DNA of 19,293 nt from CAXSDR01 sp964236445 (GTDB lineage Bacteria; Actinomycetota; Actinomycetes; Motilibacterales; Motilibacteraceae), in NCBI GenBank assembly GCA_964236445.1, contig CAXSDR010000074.1, forward strand, positions 1-19,293, given 5' to 3'. The translations under genes were made by a program, and so were the position numbers. Shown piece after piece: positions 1 through 6,774 of this stretch. A model generated the notes under the pieces. The model saw nothing but the letters and a program-made list of their open reading frames with translations, ran no database searches and was not told the origin of the DNA. How positions within the stretch are numbered: the first letter of the stretch is position 1; every line of letters starts with the position of its first letter.

Positions 1-65
1 TGGCGGCTCCGTCAGCCCAACTGCCGACGTTCCTCGACACCACGATGCTCACCGTGCCTCTGTAG
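1..65 (+). CDS. Possible 3' end of an upstream gene (partial)
   Basis: The third reading frame is open from the window edge to a TAG at 63-65 and reads ...AAPSAQLPTFLDTTMLTVPL. Its third codon positions are mostly G or C, as expected of a coding frame in this genome, and more so than the second frame, which is also open here. Only about 20 codons are visible and no family can be recognised. It could equally be non-coding sequence. Low certainty. Confidence 0.25.
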   Translation, partial: AAPSAQLPTFLDTTMLTVPL

Positions 66-82
66 TTCTGTAGTTCTGTAGA
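59..82. repeat. Three 8-bp tandem repeats upstream of the TetR gene
   Basis: The unit TCTGTAGT occurs at 59-66 and 67-74 and is followed by TCTGTAGA at 75-82. The array sits about 120 bp upstream of the TetR start and is less GC-rich than its surroundings. It could be a short regulatory array or a slippage product. No further copies were seen in the window. Confidence 0.6.
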
Positions 83-202
83 CCGCACGCGAGGGTGGCG
101 ATCGTCACCGGCCGGCACCCGCGGCCCCCTCCACGCCAGCACATTGAAGTTGCGCGAGCAAACGCCGTTGCGTCTGTACCGACTACTAGGTTTACTTGAG
201 AC

Positions 203-781
203 ATGGGCACCAAGCAGCGGTTGATCTCCAGCACGCAGGAACTCCTCTGGGAACGGGGTTACGTGGGCACCAGCCCCAACGCCATCTTGCGCCGGGCCGG
301 AGTCGGCCAAGGCAGCATGTACCACCACTTCACGGGCAAGCCGGAGCTCGCCCTGGTGGCGCTGAGGGAAACCGCTCAAAGGATGCAGGGCGAGGTGCAG
401 TCTCAGTTCCTGTCCGCCGGCACGCCCATGGAGCGCCTCACCGGCTACCTGCTCAGCCAGCGTGACGTTCTGCGTGGCTGCCGGATTGGCCGGTTGACCT
501 ACGACCCGGACATCTTCGCTGACCCAGTGCTAAAAAAGCCCATCGAAGAGTTGTTCGAATGGCAGAACGACCAACTGACCGAGTTGCTGCGCGAAGCCCA
601 AAGCGCTGGCGAACTGGATCCGGCGCTCGACCCGGACAACATCGCCGCGGTAATCGCGGCGGTACTGCAGGGTGCCTACGTGCTGGCAAGAGCGTCGGAG
701 GCTGCCGCCCCTTTCTATCGTGCCATCAACGGCATTCTGACGCTGCTCCAAGTTTCGACCGGGCCACCGAACAGAGAGTGA
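203..781 (+). CDS. TetR/AcrR-family transcriptional regulator
   Basis: 192-residue DNA-binding regulator. The N-terminus (about residues 5-50) is a TetR helix-turn-helix: a first helix TKQRLISSTQELLWERGY, then TSPNAILRRAGVGQGSMYHHF, with the family's typical G-S-x-Y-x-H-F end of the recognition helix. The remainder is a helical ligand-binding and dimerisation domain containing GCRIGRLTYDPD near residues 93-104. Length is normal for the family. ATG is the natural start, although no strong Shine-Dalgarno is visible. The gene is read in the same direction as the NarL/LuxR regulator 104 bp downstream and lies at the edge of the cluster. It is therefore a plausible pathway-specific repressor that responds to the product or an intermediate (inference). 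The ligand and operator are unknown; the 8-bp-arm palindrome just before the next gene is one candidate operator. Confidence 0.9.
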   Translation: MGTKQRLISSTQELLWERGYVGTSPNAILRRAGVGQGSMYHHFTGKPELALVALRETAQRMQGEVQSQFLSAGTPMERLTGYLLSQRDVLRGCRIGRLTYDPDIFADPVLKKPIEELFEWQNDQLTELLREAQSAGELDPALDPDNIAAVIAAVLQGAYVLARASEAAAPFYRAINGILTLLQVSTGPPNRE

Positions 782-841
782 GCGCGCCGACGTCCCTTCA
801 CCAAGAGACACAGCGGTAGTCAGGGAGAACGACGCCAGCTC

Positions 842-863
842 GGCCGGACCACCACGTCCGGCC
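842..863 (+). promoter_or_regulatory. Perfect inverted repeat upstream of the NarL/LuxR regulator
   Basis: The arms GGCCGGAC (842-849) and GTCCGGCC (856-863) are perfectly complementary around a 6-nt CACCAC loop. The repeat ends 7 nt before the GGGGAG ribosome-binding site of the regulator. There is no following T run, so a classical terminator is unlikely. As DNA it could be an operator, for instance for the TetR protein. As RNA it would be a stable hairpin just upstream of the ribosome-binding site. Confidence 0.5.
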
Positions 864-870
864 ACACCAC

Positions 871-876
871 GGGGAG
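871..876 (+). promoter_or_regulatory. Ribosome-binding site supporting a TTG start
   Basis: GGGGAG lies 9 nt before TTG 886. No better-placed ATG or GTG lies between it and the receiver-like domain, so it decides the rare TTG start of the regulator. Confidence 0.6.
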
Positions 877-885
877 CAATACCAG

Positions 886-1749
886 TTGACGACCACAGAA
901 CTGCTTCAGGGAAGTTTGTCGGCGCACGCGGCGGAAGGGCATCGTCAACCTGCCCCCGGTTCGTCGGGCTCGACCGCCCGTCGCGACGTCGACCCGCCAC
1001 CAGTCGTTTACGTGCTGCTCGCCGACCATGATCCCATTTCGCGACGGGTGCTGTCCGTGCTACTGGATGAAGCGCCTGGGATAAGGCTGGTGGGTTCGGT
1101 GGACAGCCGATCAGACACCGCAGATTGGCCACTTCACGACATCGATGTCGTAGTCCTCTGCGTAGGCCCACAGGACGATCTACGGGAGTCCTTAGAACCG
1201 TTAACCGCCGTTAAGTCGCAGGTCCTGTTGCTTGGGACATGCTGGGACCACGAACGGATCAGCACGGCCTTCGCACTCGGGGCCAGAGGCTGCCTGATCA
1301 AGGAGGCTCTGCCGACAAACCTTGCCGCGGGGGCCCGCGCGGTTGTTGCGAACCACTGCGTTCTCACCCCAGAACTCCTTGAGTTGTACATCGGTCCGGG
1401 GGAGGCCACGCCGGCTCGTCCAATGTCCAGCCGGTCGCCCGCTGATCTGATGGACTACTACAAGCAACGAGCGATGCGCATTGCGTCTCTGACGGCGCGC
1501 GAGCGTGAAGTGCTGCTTCACCTCACAGCCGGCCTTTCCACCGAGGAGGTCGCCGCCAAGATCTGCGTCTCGTGCTCGACGGTCAAGAGCCACATTTCCC
1601 GCGCCCTGACGAAGCTGGACGTACGCAACAGGCTAGAGGCGGTGCTGCTGATGCAGGCGGCTCCGCCCCAGGTCAGCGCCGACGGTTGCAGCCCGCGGGC
1701 CACCGCCGGCCTTCGGTTGAACATGAGCCATCAGGTTGAGATCAGTTGA
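886..1749 (+). CDS. Atypical NarL/LuxR-family response regulator, likely pathway activator
   Basis: 287-residue DNA-binding regulator. Residues about 40-165 form a CheY-like receiver: an acidic start ADHDP (D47, D49), a conserved Lys in GCLIKEA, and hydrophobic strands. The usual phospho-acceptor Asp is replaced by Cys: the strand reads DVVVLCVGP, with C92 at that position. Residues about 202-260 form a LuxR/NarL helix-turn-helix: LTAREREVLLHLTAGLSTEE, then SCSTVKSHISRALTKL. With no phospho-acceptor and no sensor kinase nearby, it resembles orphan 'atypical' regulators such as RedZ or JadR1, which are not controlled by ordinary phosphorylation. Two TTA leucine codons (1192-1194 and 1201-1203) would make translation depend on the bldA tRNA if the host is a streptomycete. 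It probably activates the two main operons through the shared 59-bp element (inference). Confidence 0.88.
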   Translation: MTTTELLQGSLSAHAAEGHRQPAPGSSGSTARRDVDPPPVVYVLLADHDPISRRVLSVLLDEAPGIRLVGSVDSRSDTADWPLHDIDVVVLCVGPQDDLRESLEPLTAVKSQVLLLGTCWDHERISTAFALGARGCLIKEALPTNLAAGARAVVANHCVLTPELLELYIGPGEATPARPMSSRSPADLMDYYKQRAMRIASLTAREREVLLHLTAGLSTEEVAAKICVSCSTVKSHISRALTKLDVRNRLEAVLLMQAAPPQVSADGCSPRATAGLRLNMSHQVEIS

Positions 1750-1774
1750 GGCTCTTTTCAACTCTACGCCGATG
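1716..1774 (+). promoter_or_regulatory. Operator/promoter element A facing the dioxygenase operon
   Basis: It spans the end of the regulator gene and the intergenic gap. Boxes: GTTGAA at 1716-1721, GTTGAG at 1735-1740, GTTGAG at 1745-1750, and TTCAAC (inverted) at 1757-1762. The last two form the imperfect palindrome GTTGAGGCTCTTTTCAAC, followed by TCTACGCCGATG. The same arrangement occurs inverted at 17587-17645; the 30 bp nearest the target gene (1745-1774) match 27 of 30 positions there. Eighty nt separate it from the chosen dioxygenase start. No consensus -10/-35 pair is obvious, which fits an activator-dependent promoter. The bound protein is unknown; the adjacent NarL/LuxR regulator is the first candidate. 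Confidence 0.75.
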
Positions 1775-1842
1775 CGCTTCGCGTGCGACAGAGCCACGGT
1801 TGTCAGGCAAGCCCTTTCGTGGGCCACCAGGAAGACAAGGAT

Positions 1843-1848
1843 GAGGTG
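1843..1848 (+). promoter_or_regulatory. Ribosome-binding site deciding the dioxygenase start
   Basis: GAGGTG matches the anti-Shine-Dalgarno core and leaves 6 nt before GTG 1855. The more upstream GTG at 1783 has no Shine-Dalgarno. GTG 1846 overlaps this site but could use the AAGGA just before it. Confidence 0.5.
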
Positions 1849-1854
1849 GTTTCG

Positions 1855-2862
1855 GTGCAGCCCCTACTCGAGTTGACTGACGGCGAACGAACACGGCTGG
1901 TCGCCGAGCTTCTCACCGTCGAGTCAAGCCCCTACAAGGACTACCCCGCATTCCGCGAGCACGTCGCCGCTATCACAGTGGATAGCCGCGTGCCGGAGTA
2001 TCTCGTTGCCGCCTGTGAGCGCATTCGGCACGAGCGGAACCAGGGAAGCGCAGTAGCGCACGTCCTGAGAAACTGCCCTATCGACGAGCATCTACCTCTT
2101 CTCGATCACGACGATCCATCCGGGGACAAGCGGGCACGCAAAACCACGTTCGTCGGTGAGGCGTTCCTCGAGCTGTTCGCTCAGTTGACCAGCACGCCAC
2201 TGCTGGCCTACGCGGCGCGCTTCGGAGGTGACTTCTTCACCGATGTCATCGCGATCAACCGCTACCGAGGCCAGCAGACCGGCTACAGCGACGGCGAGGT
2301 CGTCTTTCACAACGACCGCACCGCTCACCCGGTCCGTGCTGACTACATCACCTTGCTCGGCATGAGATGTCCCCCGGAGGAACTCGTCTACACCGGATTC
2401 GTTTCGGGCCGGACACTGCTCGAGCACCTTGAACCCGCCGCCGAACGCGTACTCCGTGCGCCCTTCTTCGTCACCCCGTTCGACGTTGTGTCGCGCGACG
2501 GCAACGCAGAACTGGACCAGAGCCCTGCGCATGCAATCTTGTCCGAGGACTACTCCATCCGGTACCTCGACACGCACACCACCGCGGCCCCTGACGCTCC
2601 GGTCGCCGCGAAGGACGCACTGCTCTCGCTCAAGAACGCGCTGGCGAGAGCGCAGAAGATCCGCCACCGACTGCTCGCGGGTGACATTCTGACATTCGCA
2701 AACCAGCAGGGGCTGCACAACCGCGAGCACATCGAGATCCATGACGCCGAGAGAGCTCTCGACCGGTGGCTGCTGAAGACCTACGCATTTCGCGACCAAG
2801 CCGCTGCCGATCGCCATGCCGACGCCTGGGTCGACAACACACCCGGCAAGGTGGCGGATTAG
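1855..2862 (+). CDS. Fe(II)/2-oxoglutarate dioxygenase, clavaminate synthase/VioC/AsnO-like
   Basis: 335 residues from GTG 1855. The frame is open upstream to GTG 1783, but the best ribosome-binding site favours 1855 (or 1846). It probably hydroxylates or desaturates an amino-acid-type substrate using O2 and 2-oxoglutarate. The facial triad is visible: H152 and D154 in FHNDR, and the distal H288 in GLHNREH. The likely 2-oxoglutarate-binding R304 lies in DRWLLKTY, matching the RWLxR-type motif of VioC. HPVRADYITLLGMR after the triad is also typical of this family. VioC and clavaminate synthase use HxE, whereas this protein has HxD. The carboxylate is retained, so it should be a dioxygenase and not a halogenase. 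It is the first gene of the long plus-strand operon, directly behind element A. Substrate unknown; a late tailoring role on the amino-acid product is inferred. Confidence 0.85.
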   Translation: MQPLLELTDGERTRLVAELLTVESSPYKDYPAFREHVAAITVDSRVPEYLVAACERIRHERNQGSAVAHVLRNCPIDEHLPLLDHDDPSGDKRARKTTFVGEAFLELFAQLTSTPLLAYAARFGGDFFTDVIAINRYRGQQTGYSDGEVVFHNDRTAHPVRADYITLLGMRCPPEELVYTGFVSGRTLLEHLEPAAERVLRAPFFVTPFDVVSRDGNAELDQSPAHAILSEDYSIRYLDTHTTAAPDAPVAAKDALLSLKNALARAQKIRHRLLAGDILTFANQQGLHNREHIEIHDAERALDRWLLKTYAFRDQAAADRHADAWVDNTPGKVAD

Positions 2863-2907
2863 AGCCAGGAACACCCCCGTCGACACACCATTTCACGAAG
2901 GAGATCG

Positions 2908-3300
2908 ATGTCTGAGCTTATCGTTGAACGCCCGCTTCCTACCCTGTTCACGGGCATTCCCGGCACCGACTTCGGGGCCGCCGAGATGCTGTTCCAGCCA
3001 CTCCTGCGCGACGGGCGGATCGGCGCTGAGATGCATTCGCTTTATTCCACGCGGGAGACCGGCGAGGGAGGTCCCGCGGCGGCCATCGTCCGTTACCTGC
3101 CTGGAGCCGTATCTCGGCCGCACCGACACCCGGGCTACGAACTCATCTGGATCATCGAGGGAGAGTTGGAGACCGACGATGGCACCTACCCGGCCAACAG
3201 TCTCCTGCTCATGCCGCCAGACACCATTCATGCACCGCGTAGCCCGAAGGGTGCGCTCGGCCTCGTGGTCTGGGAGAAGCCGGTCGAGCAGGTCGCCTGA
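2908..3300 (+). CDS. Single-domain cupin (ChrR/BacB-like metal cupin)
   Basis: 130-residue protein with one cupin barrel. A complete metal site is visible: H72 and H74 in RPHRHPGYE, E78 six residues after H72, and H108 in PPDTIHAPRS. It is preceded by a strong AAGGAG ribosome-binding site. Small cupins of this type can be dioxygenases, isomerases or sensors. In the bacilysin pathway the cupin BacB isomerises the product of the prephenate decarboxylase BacA; since a BacA-like enzyme is encoded in the same operon, an analogous dihydro-hydroxyphenylpyruvate isomerase role is attractive. BacB, however, is a two-domain cupin and this protein has only one domain, so the role is inference. It lies 45 bp after the dioxygenase gene, in the same operon. 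Confidence 0.82.
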   Translation: MSELIVERPLPTLFTGIPGTDFGAAEMLFQPLLRDGRIGAEMHSLYSTRETGEGGPAAAIVRYLPGAVSRPHRHPGYELIWIIEGELETDDGTYPANSLLLMPPDTIHAPRSPKGALGLVVWEKPVEQVA

Positions 3301-3340
3301 TCAGCTAACACTGCGCTTGTCCTTGGAGTGCTTCTTCGTC

Positions 3341-3346
3341 GGAGGG
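3341..3346 (+). promoter_or_regulatory. Ribosome-binding site deciding the MFS start
   Basis: GGAGGG lies 8 nt before GTG 3355. The alternative in-frame GTG at 3328 lacks correctly spaced Shine-Dalgarno sequence. Confidence 0.65.
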
Positions 3347-3354
3347 TCGTCACA

Positions 3355-4617
3355 GTGACGCAGCAGAACATTGCCCCCAGCATCGGCAATCAGCTCGATA
3401 CTTCCCACCACTTCGGGCCACGACACCGCTGGGTCGTCCTCGCGGTGGGCGTCGCGGCACAGGCGAGCTTTTCGGCGGCGATCACCGGCCTGCCAGTCAC
3501 TGGCCCCACCATGCGAACCCGATACCACCTCACCACCGGTGGAGTCGGCATTGCCGTCGGCTGCATTTATCTCGGTATCGCCGCCTCCGAGATCGTCTGG
3601 GGCCTGTGGACCGACCGGTTCGGCGAGCGGAAGATCTTGCTTACCGGCCTTCTCTCAACAGCTGCCGCACTCGCGGTCATGGCCGCCGTGGTTGTTCCCC
3701 GGGATGGATTCGTCCCGCCACTGCCCATGTTGGGCATCAGCTTCCTACTCGTCGGCATCCTCGGTGGCAGTGTCAACGGCTCATCAGGACGGGCGGTGAT
3801 GGTCTGGTTCCGCGACGGCCAGCGCGGGCTAGCCATGAGCATCCGCCAGACCGCCATGCCCGCCGGAGGAGCTATCGGCACACTGGTTCTGCCGTGGCTC
3901 GCGAAGTATCACGGCTTCCGCCCAGCGTTCCTCGTGCTGTGCGGGTTTTGCCTCGCGGCGGCGGCCGCCACATGGCGATGGCTCTTTCAACCGTTCGACC
4001 CGGCGGGATCCATCGCCGCTCAAGGACTGAGCACCGGCACGTCGCCGCTGCGGCGCTGGGACGTCTGGCGGCTGGCGATGGCCAGCTCCATGCTCACCTT
4101 CCCCCAGATCGCGGTCCTCACCTTCTCCGCGATCTACCTCACCGACGTCAAGCACGCGGGCCTGGGAGTGGTCATCGGCACGCTGCTCCTCACGCAGATC
4201 GGCGGCGGCGCGGCGAGGATCGGATCCGGCCGCTGGACGGACCTGCACGGCAACCGACCCGGCATGGTGAAGGCGCTCGGCGCGGCGTCAGGCGTGGTAC
4301 TCGTCGTTGCCGCTCTGTTGCACGCAGCGCCGACAGGCATTGTCGCCGGTGCGCTGGCCCTCGGAGGCCTTCTTGCCAATGCCTGGCACGGAGTGGCCTA
4401 CACCGAGATCGCTTCCATGGCCGGAGCTGAGCGTGCCGGCACCGCGCTCGGGCTCGAGAACACGACCGTATTCGGCGCTGCCTTCCTGACGCCGGTCATC
4501 ATTCCACCACTGCTGCATGCGACTTCGTGGCCTGTGGTGTGGGCAGTTGTAGGAGCCATCGCCTTGCTCGCATTGCCGACGACACCTGGCAGCCTCCGTC
4601 GAACAGCTCAACCCTAA
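3355..4617 (+). CDS. Major facilitator superfamily transporter, probable product exporter
   Basis: 420-residue membrane protein. Start GTG 3355 is chosen for its GGAGGG site. Hydrophobic segments suggest about 12 transmembrane helices in two halves. The loop after helix 2 carries an MFS motif A (GLWTDRFGERKIL). The segment around NGSSGRAVMVWF and RGLAMSIRQTAMPAGGAIGT resembles the NarK/CynX-like part of the superfamily. The second half has a similar loop, GSGRWTDLHGNRPGM. It is the only transporter in the cluster and is embedded in the biosynthetic operon, so export of the product (and partial self-protection) is the likeliest role. Uptake of a precursor cannot be excluded. Confidence 0.88.
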   Translation: MTQQNIAPSIGNQLDTSHHFGPRHRWVVLAVGVAAQASFSAAITGLPVTGPTMRTRYHLTTGGVGIAVGCIYLGIAASEIVWGLWTDRFGERKILLTGLLSTAAALAVMAAVVVPRDGFVPPLPMLGISFLLVGILGGSVNGSSGRAVMVWFRDGQRGLAMSIRQTAMPAGGAIGTLVLPWLAKYHGFRPAFLVLCGFCLAAAAATWRWLFQPFDPAGSIAAQGLSTGTSPLRRWDVWRLAMASSMLTFPQIAVLTFSAIYLTDVKHAGLGVVIGTLLLTQIGGGAARIGSGRWTDLHGNRPGMVKALGAASGVVLVVAALLHAAPTGIVAGALALGGLLANAWHGVAYTEIASMAGAERAGTALGLENTTVFGAAFLTPVIIPPLLHATSWPVVWAVVGAIALLALPTTPGSLRRTAQP

Positions 4618-4686
4618 GCCTTCGGCCTCTCATGCCGTGTGATCGCCCTTGCAGCGTCTCTTCCGTCAAAAGACAAGGTTTCCACT

Positions 4687-5904
4687 ATGAAAGCCTCATC
4701 GATGGCCACCAGCATGCATGGCGAGGACCGGCCGGTCAGTCGCAAGATCTCAATCTTCGACACCACGCTGCGCGACGGTGAGCAGGCTCCGGGCAACGCT
4801 ATGCGCACCGAAGACAAGCTTGACCTGGCCCTACGTCTGGAAGGCCTCGGTGTGGACACGATCGAAGCCGGGTTCCCAGCATCGTCGCCGAGTGACTTTC
4901 GGGCGACCGAGGCAATCTCCCAGTCTTTGCAGACGGCCCAGTTCGCCACTCTGTCTCGTGCGCTCCGCCAGGATGTCCAGACGGCGGTGGATGCCGGTGG
5001 CACTCGAAACCATGTGCTGCAGATCATGGGGACCGGCAGCGATATCCACCTCAGGCACAAACGTGGGATCAGTCGGCAGCAGGCGATCGACGAGGTGGTC
5101 GACGCAGCGAGCTTCGCCAAGTCCCTGGGAGTGGAGGTCGTGGCCGTAGGCATCGAGGACGCGACGCGAGGCGATCTGGACTATCTGCGGCAGCTCACGG
5201 AACGAGCAGTCGAGGCGGGCGCCACCTACATACCCGTCGCCGACACCGCCGGATGCATGACGCCGCAGGAACTTGGCTATCTCATCTCACGTATCCGGGA
5301 CTGGGCGCCGGCACCCGTACGCATCGGGCTGCACTGCCACAACGACTTCGGCTTGGCCCTGGCCAATGCGCTCGCCGGGCTGCAGGCCGGCGCCGACGAT
5401 GTTCAGGTCACTCTCGGTGGGATCGGGGAACGTGCCGGGAACACTGCGTTGGAAGAGCTGTGCGCCGTGCTCTCGTACAAGGAAGATGTACTCGGGCTGC
5501 GCACCGACGTGAAACTGACCGGAATGTACGAGGTGTACAACCGGCTGCGTCAGGTGATCAGACTGGAAGAGCCGCGAACCAAGGCGATCTTCGGCAGATA
5601 TGCATTCGGCACCGCCGCCGGCATCCACCAAGCCGGAGTCCTCCGCAATCCGGCGACATACGAGTTCGTCGAGCCGGCCCACTTCGGTCGCGAACGATCG
5701 CTGCTTATCAGCCGGCACTCCGGCCGCGCGGTGCTGCGACACCTGCTCGACGAAATGGGCGTCCACGCCACCGACGCCGAGCTTGGGGAGCTCTACCGCG
5801 TCCACATAGCCGAGCGTCTTGACGGAGACTGCGACGACCTGTCGGTGCTGCGAGAACGCCTCGCGGGCGCGCTGGCTCCCGCCCTCACCGCAAGCGCCAC
5901 GTAG
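4687..5904 (+). CDS. 2-isopropylmalate synthase-like alkylmalate synthase without regulatory domain
   Basis: 405 residues from ATG 4687 (AAGG 9 nt upstream). Family enzymes condense acetyl-CoA with a 2-keto acid to a 2-substituted malate. The DRE-TIM barrel is complete: FDTTLRDGEQAPG at 24-36 with catalytic R29, metal ligands H216 and H218 in LHCHNDFG, and GGIGERAGNTALEEL. IEAGFPASSPSDF is closer to LeuA than to homocitrate synthase. Bacterial LeuA is usually above 500 residues with a C-terminal leucine-binding domain; this protein ends after the accessory helices, so leucine feedback should be absent. With LeuC- and LeuD-like genes and a BacA-like enzyme in the same operon, the keto acid is probably a prephenate-derived arylpyruvate-like compound, as with HphA in homophenylalanine synthesis (inference). 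Bypass of leucine feedback for valine-derived substrates is the alternative. Confidence 0.85.
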   Translation: MKASSMATSMHGEDRPVSRKISIFDTTLRDGEQAPGNAMRTEDKLDLALRLEGLGVDTIEAGFPASSPSDFRATEAISQSLQTAQFATLSRALRQDVQTAVDAGGTRNHVLQIMGTGSDIHLRHKRGISRQQAIDEVVDAASFAKSLGVEVVAVGIEDATRGDLDYLRQLTERAVEAGATYIPVADTAGCMTPQELGYLISRIRDWAPAPVRIGLHCHNDFGLALANALAGLQAGADDVQVTLGGIGERAGNTALEELCAVLSYKEDVLGLRTDVKLTGMYEVYNRLRQVIRLEEPRTKAIFGRYAFGTAAGIHQAGVLRNPATYEFVEPAHFGRERSLLISRHSGRAVLRHLLDEMGVHATDAELGELYRVHIAERLDGDCDDLSVLRERLAGALAPALTASAT

Positions 5905-5914
5905 GTCAGCCACG

Positions 5915-6295
5915 ATGCTGACCCATATCGTCTGCTTCCGCTTCCGTGACGGCTACGACTGGAGCCACCCCGACGTAGCGGCAGCTGAACGCATCTCCCG
6001 CGAACACCCGAGGCACGTGCCGGAAATCTTGACGTGGACAGCCGGGCGCAATGCCACTACACGGGCCAACTCTTTCGACTACGCGGTGGTGGGCCAGTTC
6101 GCCGACCGCGCGGCGCTCGACCGCTACATGGTCCACCCCGACCATGAGCGCGGCATTCGCGCCTGGGCCCCACTGAGCACCTGGATAGTCGTCGATCTCG
6201 ACCACGAGAGTGCTGACACCCTCGAGGTGGCCGCCGTCGACACGGCGCATGTCTTCACCGAACGCCCGACCTATTCACTGACCAACCGAAGCTAG
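5915..6295 (+). CDS. Dabb (stress-responsive alpha/beta-barrel) domain protein
   Basis: 126 residues from ATG 5915, only 10 nt after the synthase gene. The N-terminal strand MLTHIVCFRFRDG and the pattern FDYAVVGQFADRAALDRYMVHPDH are typical of the Dabb ferredoxin-like dimeric barrel. Members include olivetolic acid cyclase and many pathway proteins of unknown activity. Histidines in HPDHERG, at the place where the barrel's small active-site pocket is usually formed, are present. It could catalyse a cyclisation, isomerisation or hydrolysis on a pathway intermediate, or be non-catalytic. The substrate cannot be deduced. A C-terminal tail of about 20 residues extends beyond the domain. Confidence 0.75.
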   Translation: MLTHIVCFRFRDGYDWSHPDVAAAERISREHPRHVPEILTWTAGRNATTRANSFDYAVVGQFADRAALDRYMVHPDHERGIRAWAPLSTWIVVDLDHESADTLEVAAVDTAHVFTERPTYSLTNRS

Positions 6296-6308
6296 AAGGG
6301 CCAGCGAC

Positions 6309-6725
6309 ATGGAAATGCACATCGCCGACAGCAAGTGCATCGTCGTCGTGGACGCAAAGCTGCCCGTGGGGCTGCAAGCCAACGCGGCCAGCGTTATCAC
6401 CATGACGTTGGGGCGGCAGGTCGACGGTCTCGTGGGACCGGATGTGAAGGATGCTGACGGGGTGCTCCACCCGGGTGTGGTGCTGATTCCGGTTCCCATC
6501 CTCATAGCTGACGCTTCGGCGATCCGCACGATCTGGCGTGAAGCGGGTGAAGAACTGGTCCGAGTGGGGTTCACCTCCCTCGCACAGTCCTGCCGGACGT
6601 ACGAGGAGTACGTCGATCGGCTCGCCACCACGTCCACTGAGGACCTCGACTTCGCCGGCGTCGGGCTGTTCGGAGCCAAGCGTTCGGTCAACCGCCTCGG
6701 CGGAAGTCTGCCACTGCTGCGGTGA
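6309..6725 (+). CDS. DUF2000-family protein (peptidyl-tRNA hydrolase II-like fold)
   Basis: 138 residues, ATG with an AAGGG site about 9 nt upstream. The sequence follows the DUF2000 pattern: KCIVVVDAKLPVGLQANAAS at the start, the middle VGPDVKDADGVLHPG, SLAQSCRTYEEY, and the end KRSVNRLGGSLPLL. The family has a fold related to peptidyl-tRNA hydrolase 2, but its biochemical function is unknown to me. Its place between the Dabb gene (13 nt upstream) and the PaaK-like ligase gene (49 nt downstream), in an otherwise purely enzymatic operon, suggests a catalytic or accessory step in the pathway. I cannot assign a reaction. Confidence 0.8.
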   Translation: MEMHIADSKCIVVVDAKLPVGLQANAASVITMTLGRQVDGLVGPDVKDADGVLHPGVVLIPVPILIADASAIRTIWREAGEELVRVGFTSLAQSCRTYEEYVDRLATTSTEDLDFAGVGLFGAKRSVNRLGGSLPLLR

Positions 6726-6774
6726 ACTCGTTGTGGATCCCTGACCGCCGACGAAAGATTGCGAGACAGAAACC

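Noticed and set aside
530..1171. Long minus-strand open frame opposite the two regulators
   Set aside because: It crosses two well-supported plus-strand genes, has no recognisable domain, and is expected as a shadow in GC-rich DNA.
2092..2886. 264-codon minus-strand open frame opposite the dioxygenase gene
   Set aside because: The plus strand encodes a clear Fe(II)/2OG dioxygenase with its full triad; the antisense product has no family features.
3606..4430. 274-codon plus-strand frame inside the MFS gene
   Set aside because: It is Arg/His-rich without hydrophobic segments; the overlapping frame is an unmistakable transporter.
4607..4612. Single CTCAAC at the end of the MFS gene as a third copy of the operator
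   Set aside because: Only one box is present, without the partner boxes or the conserved CGCCGATG tail, and it encodes the last codons of the transporter.
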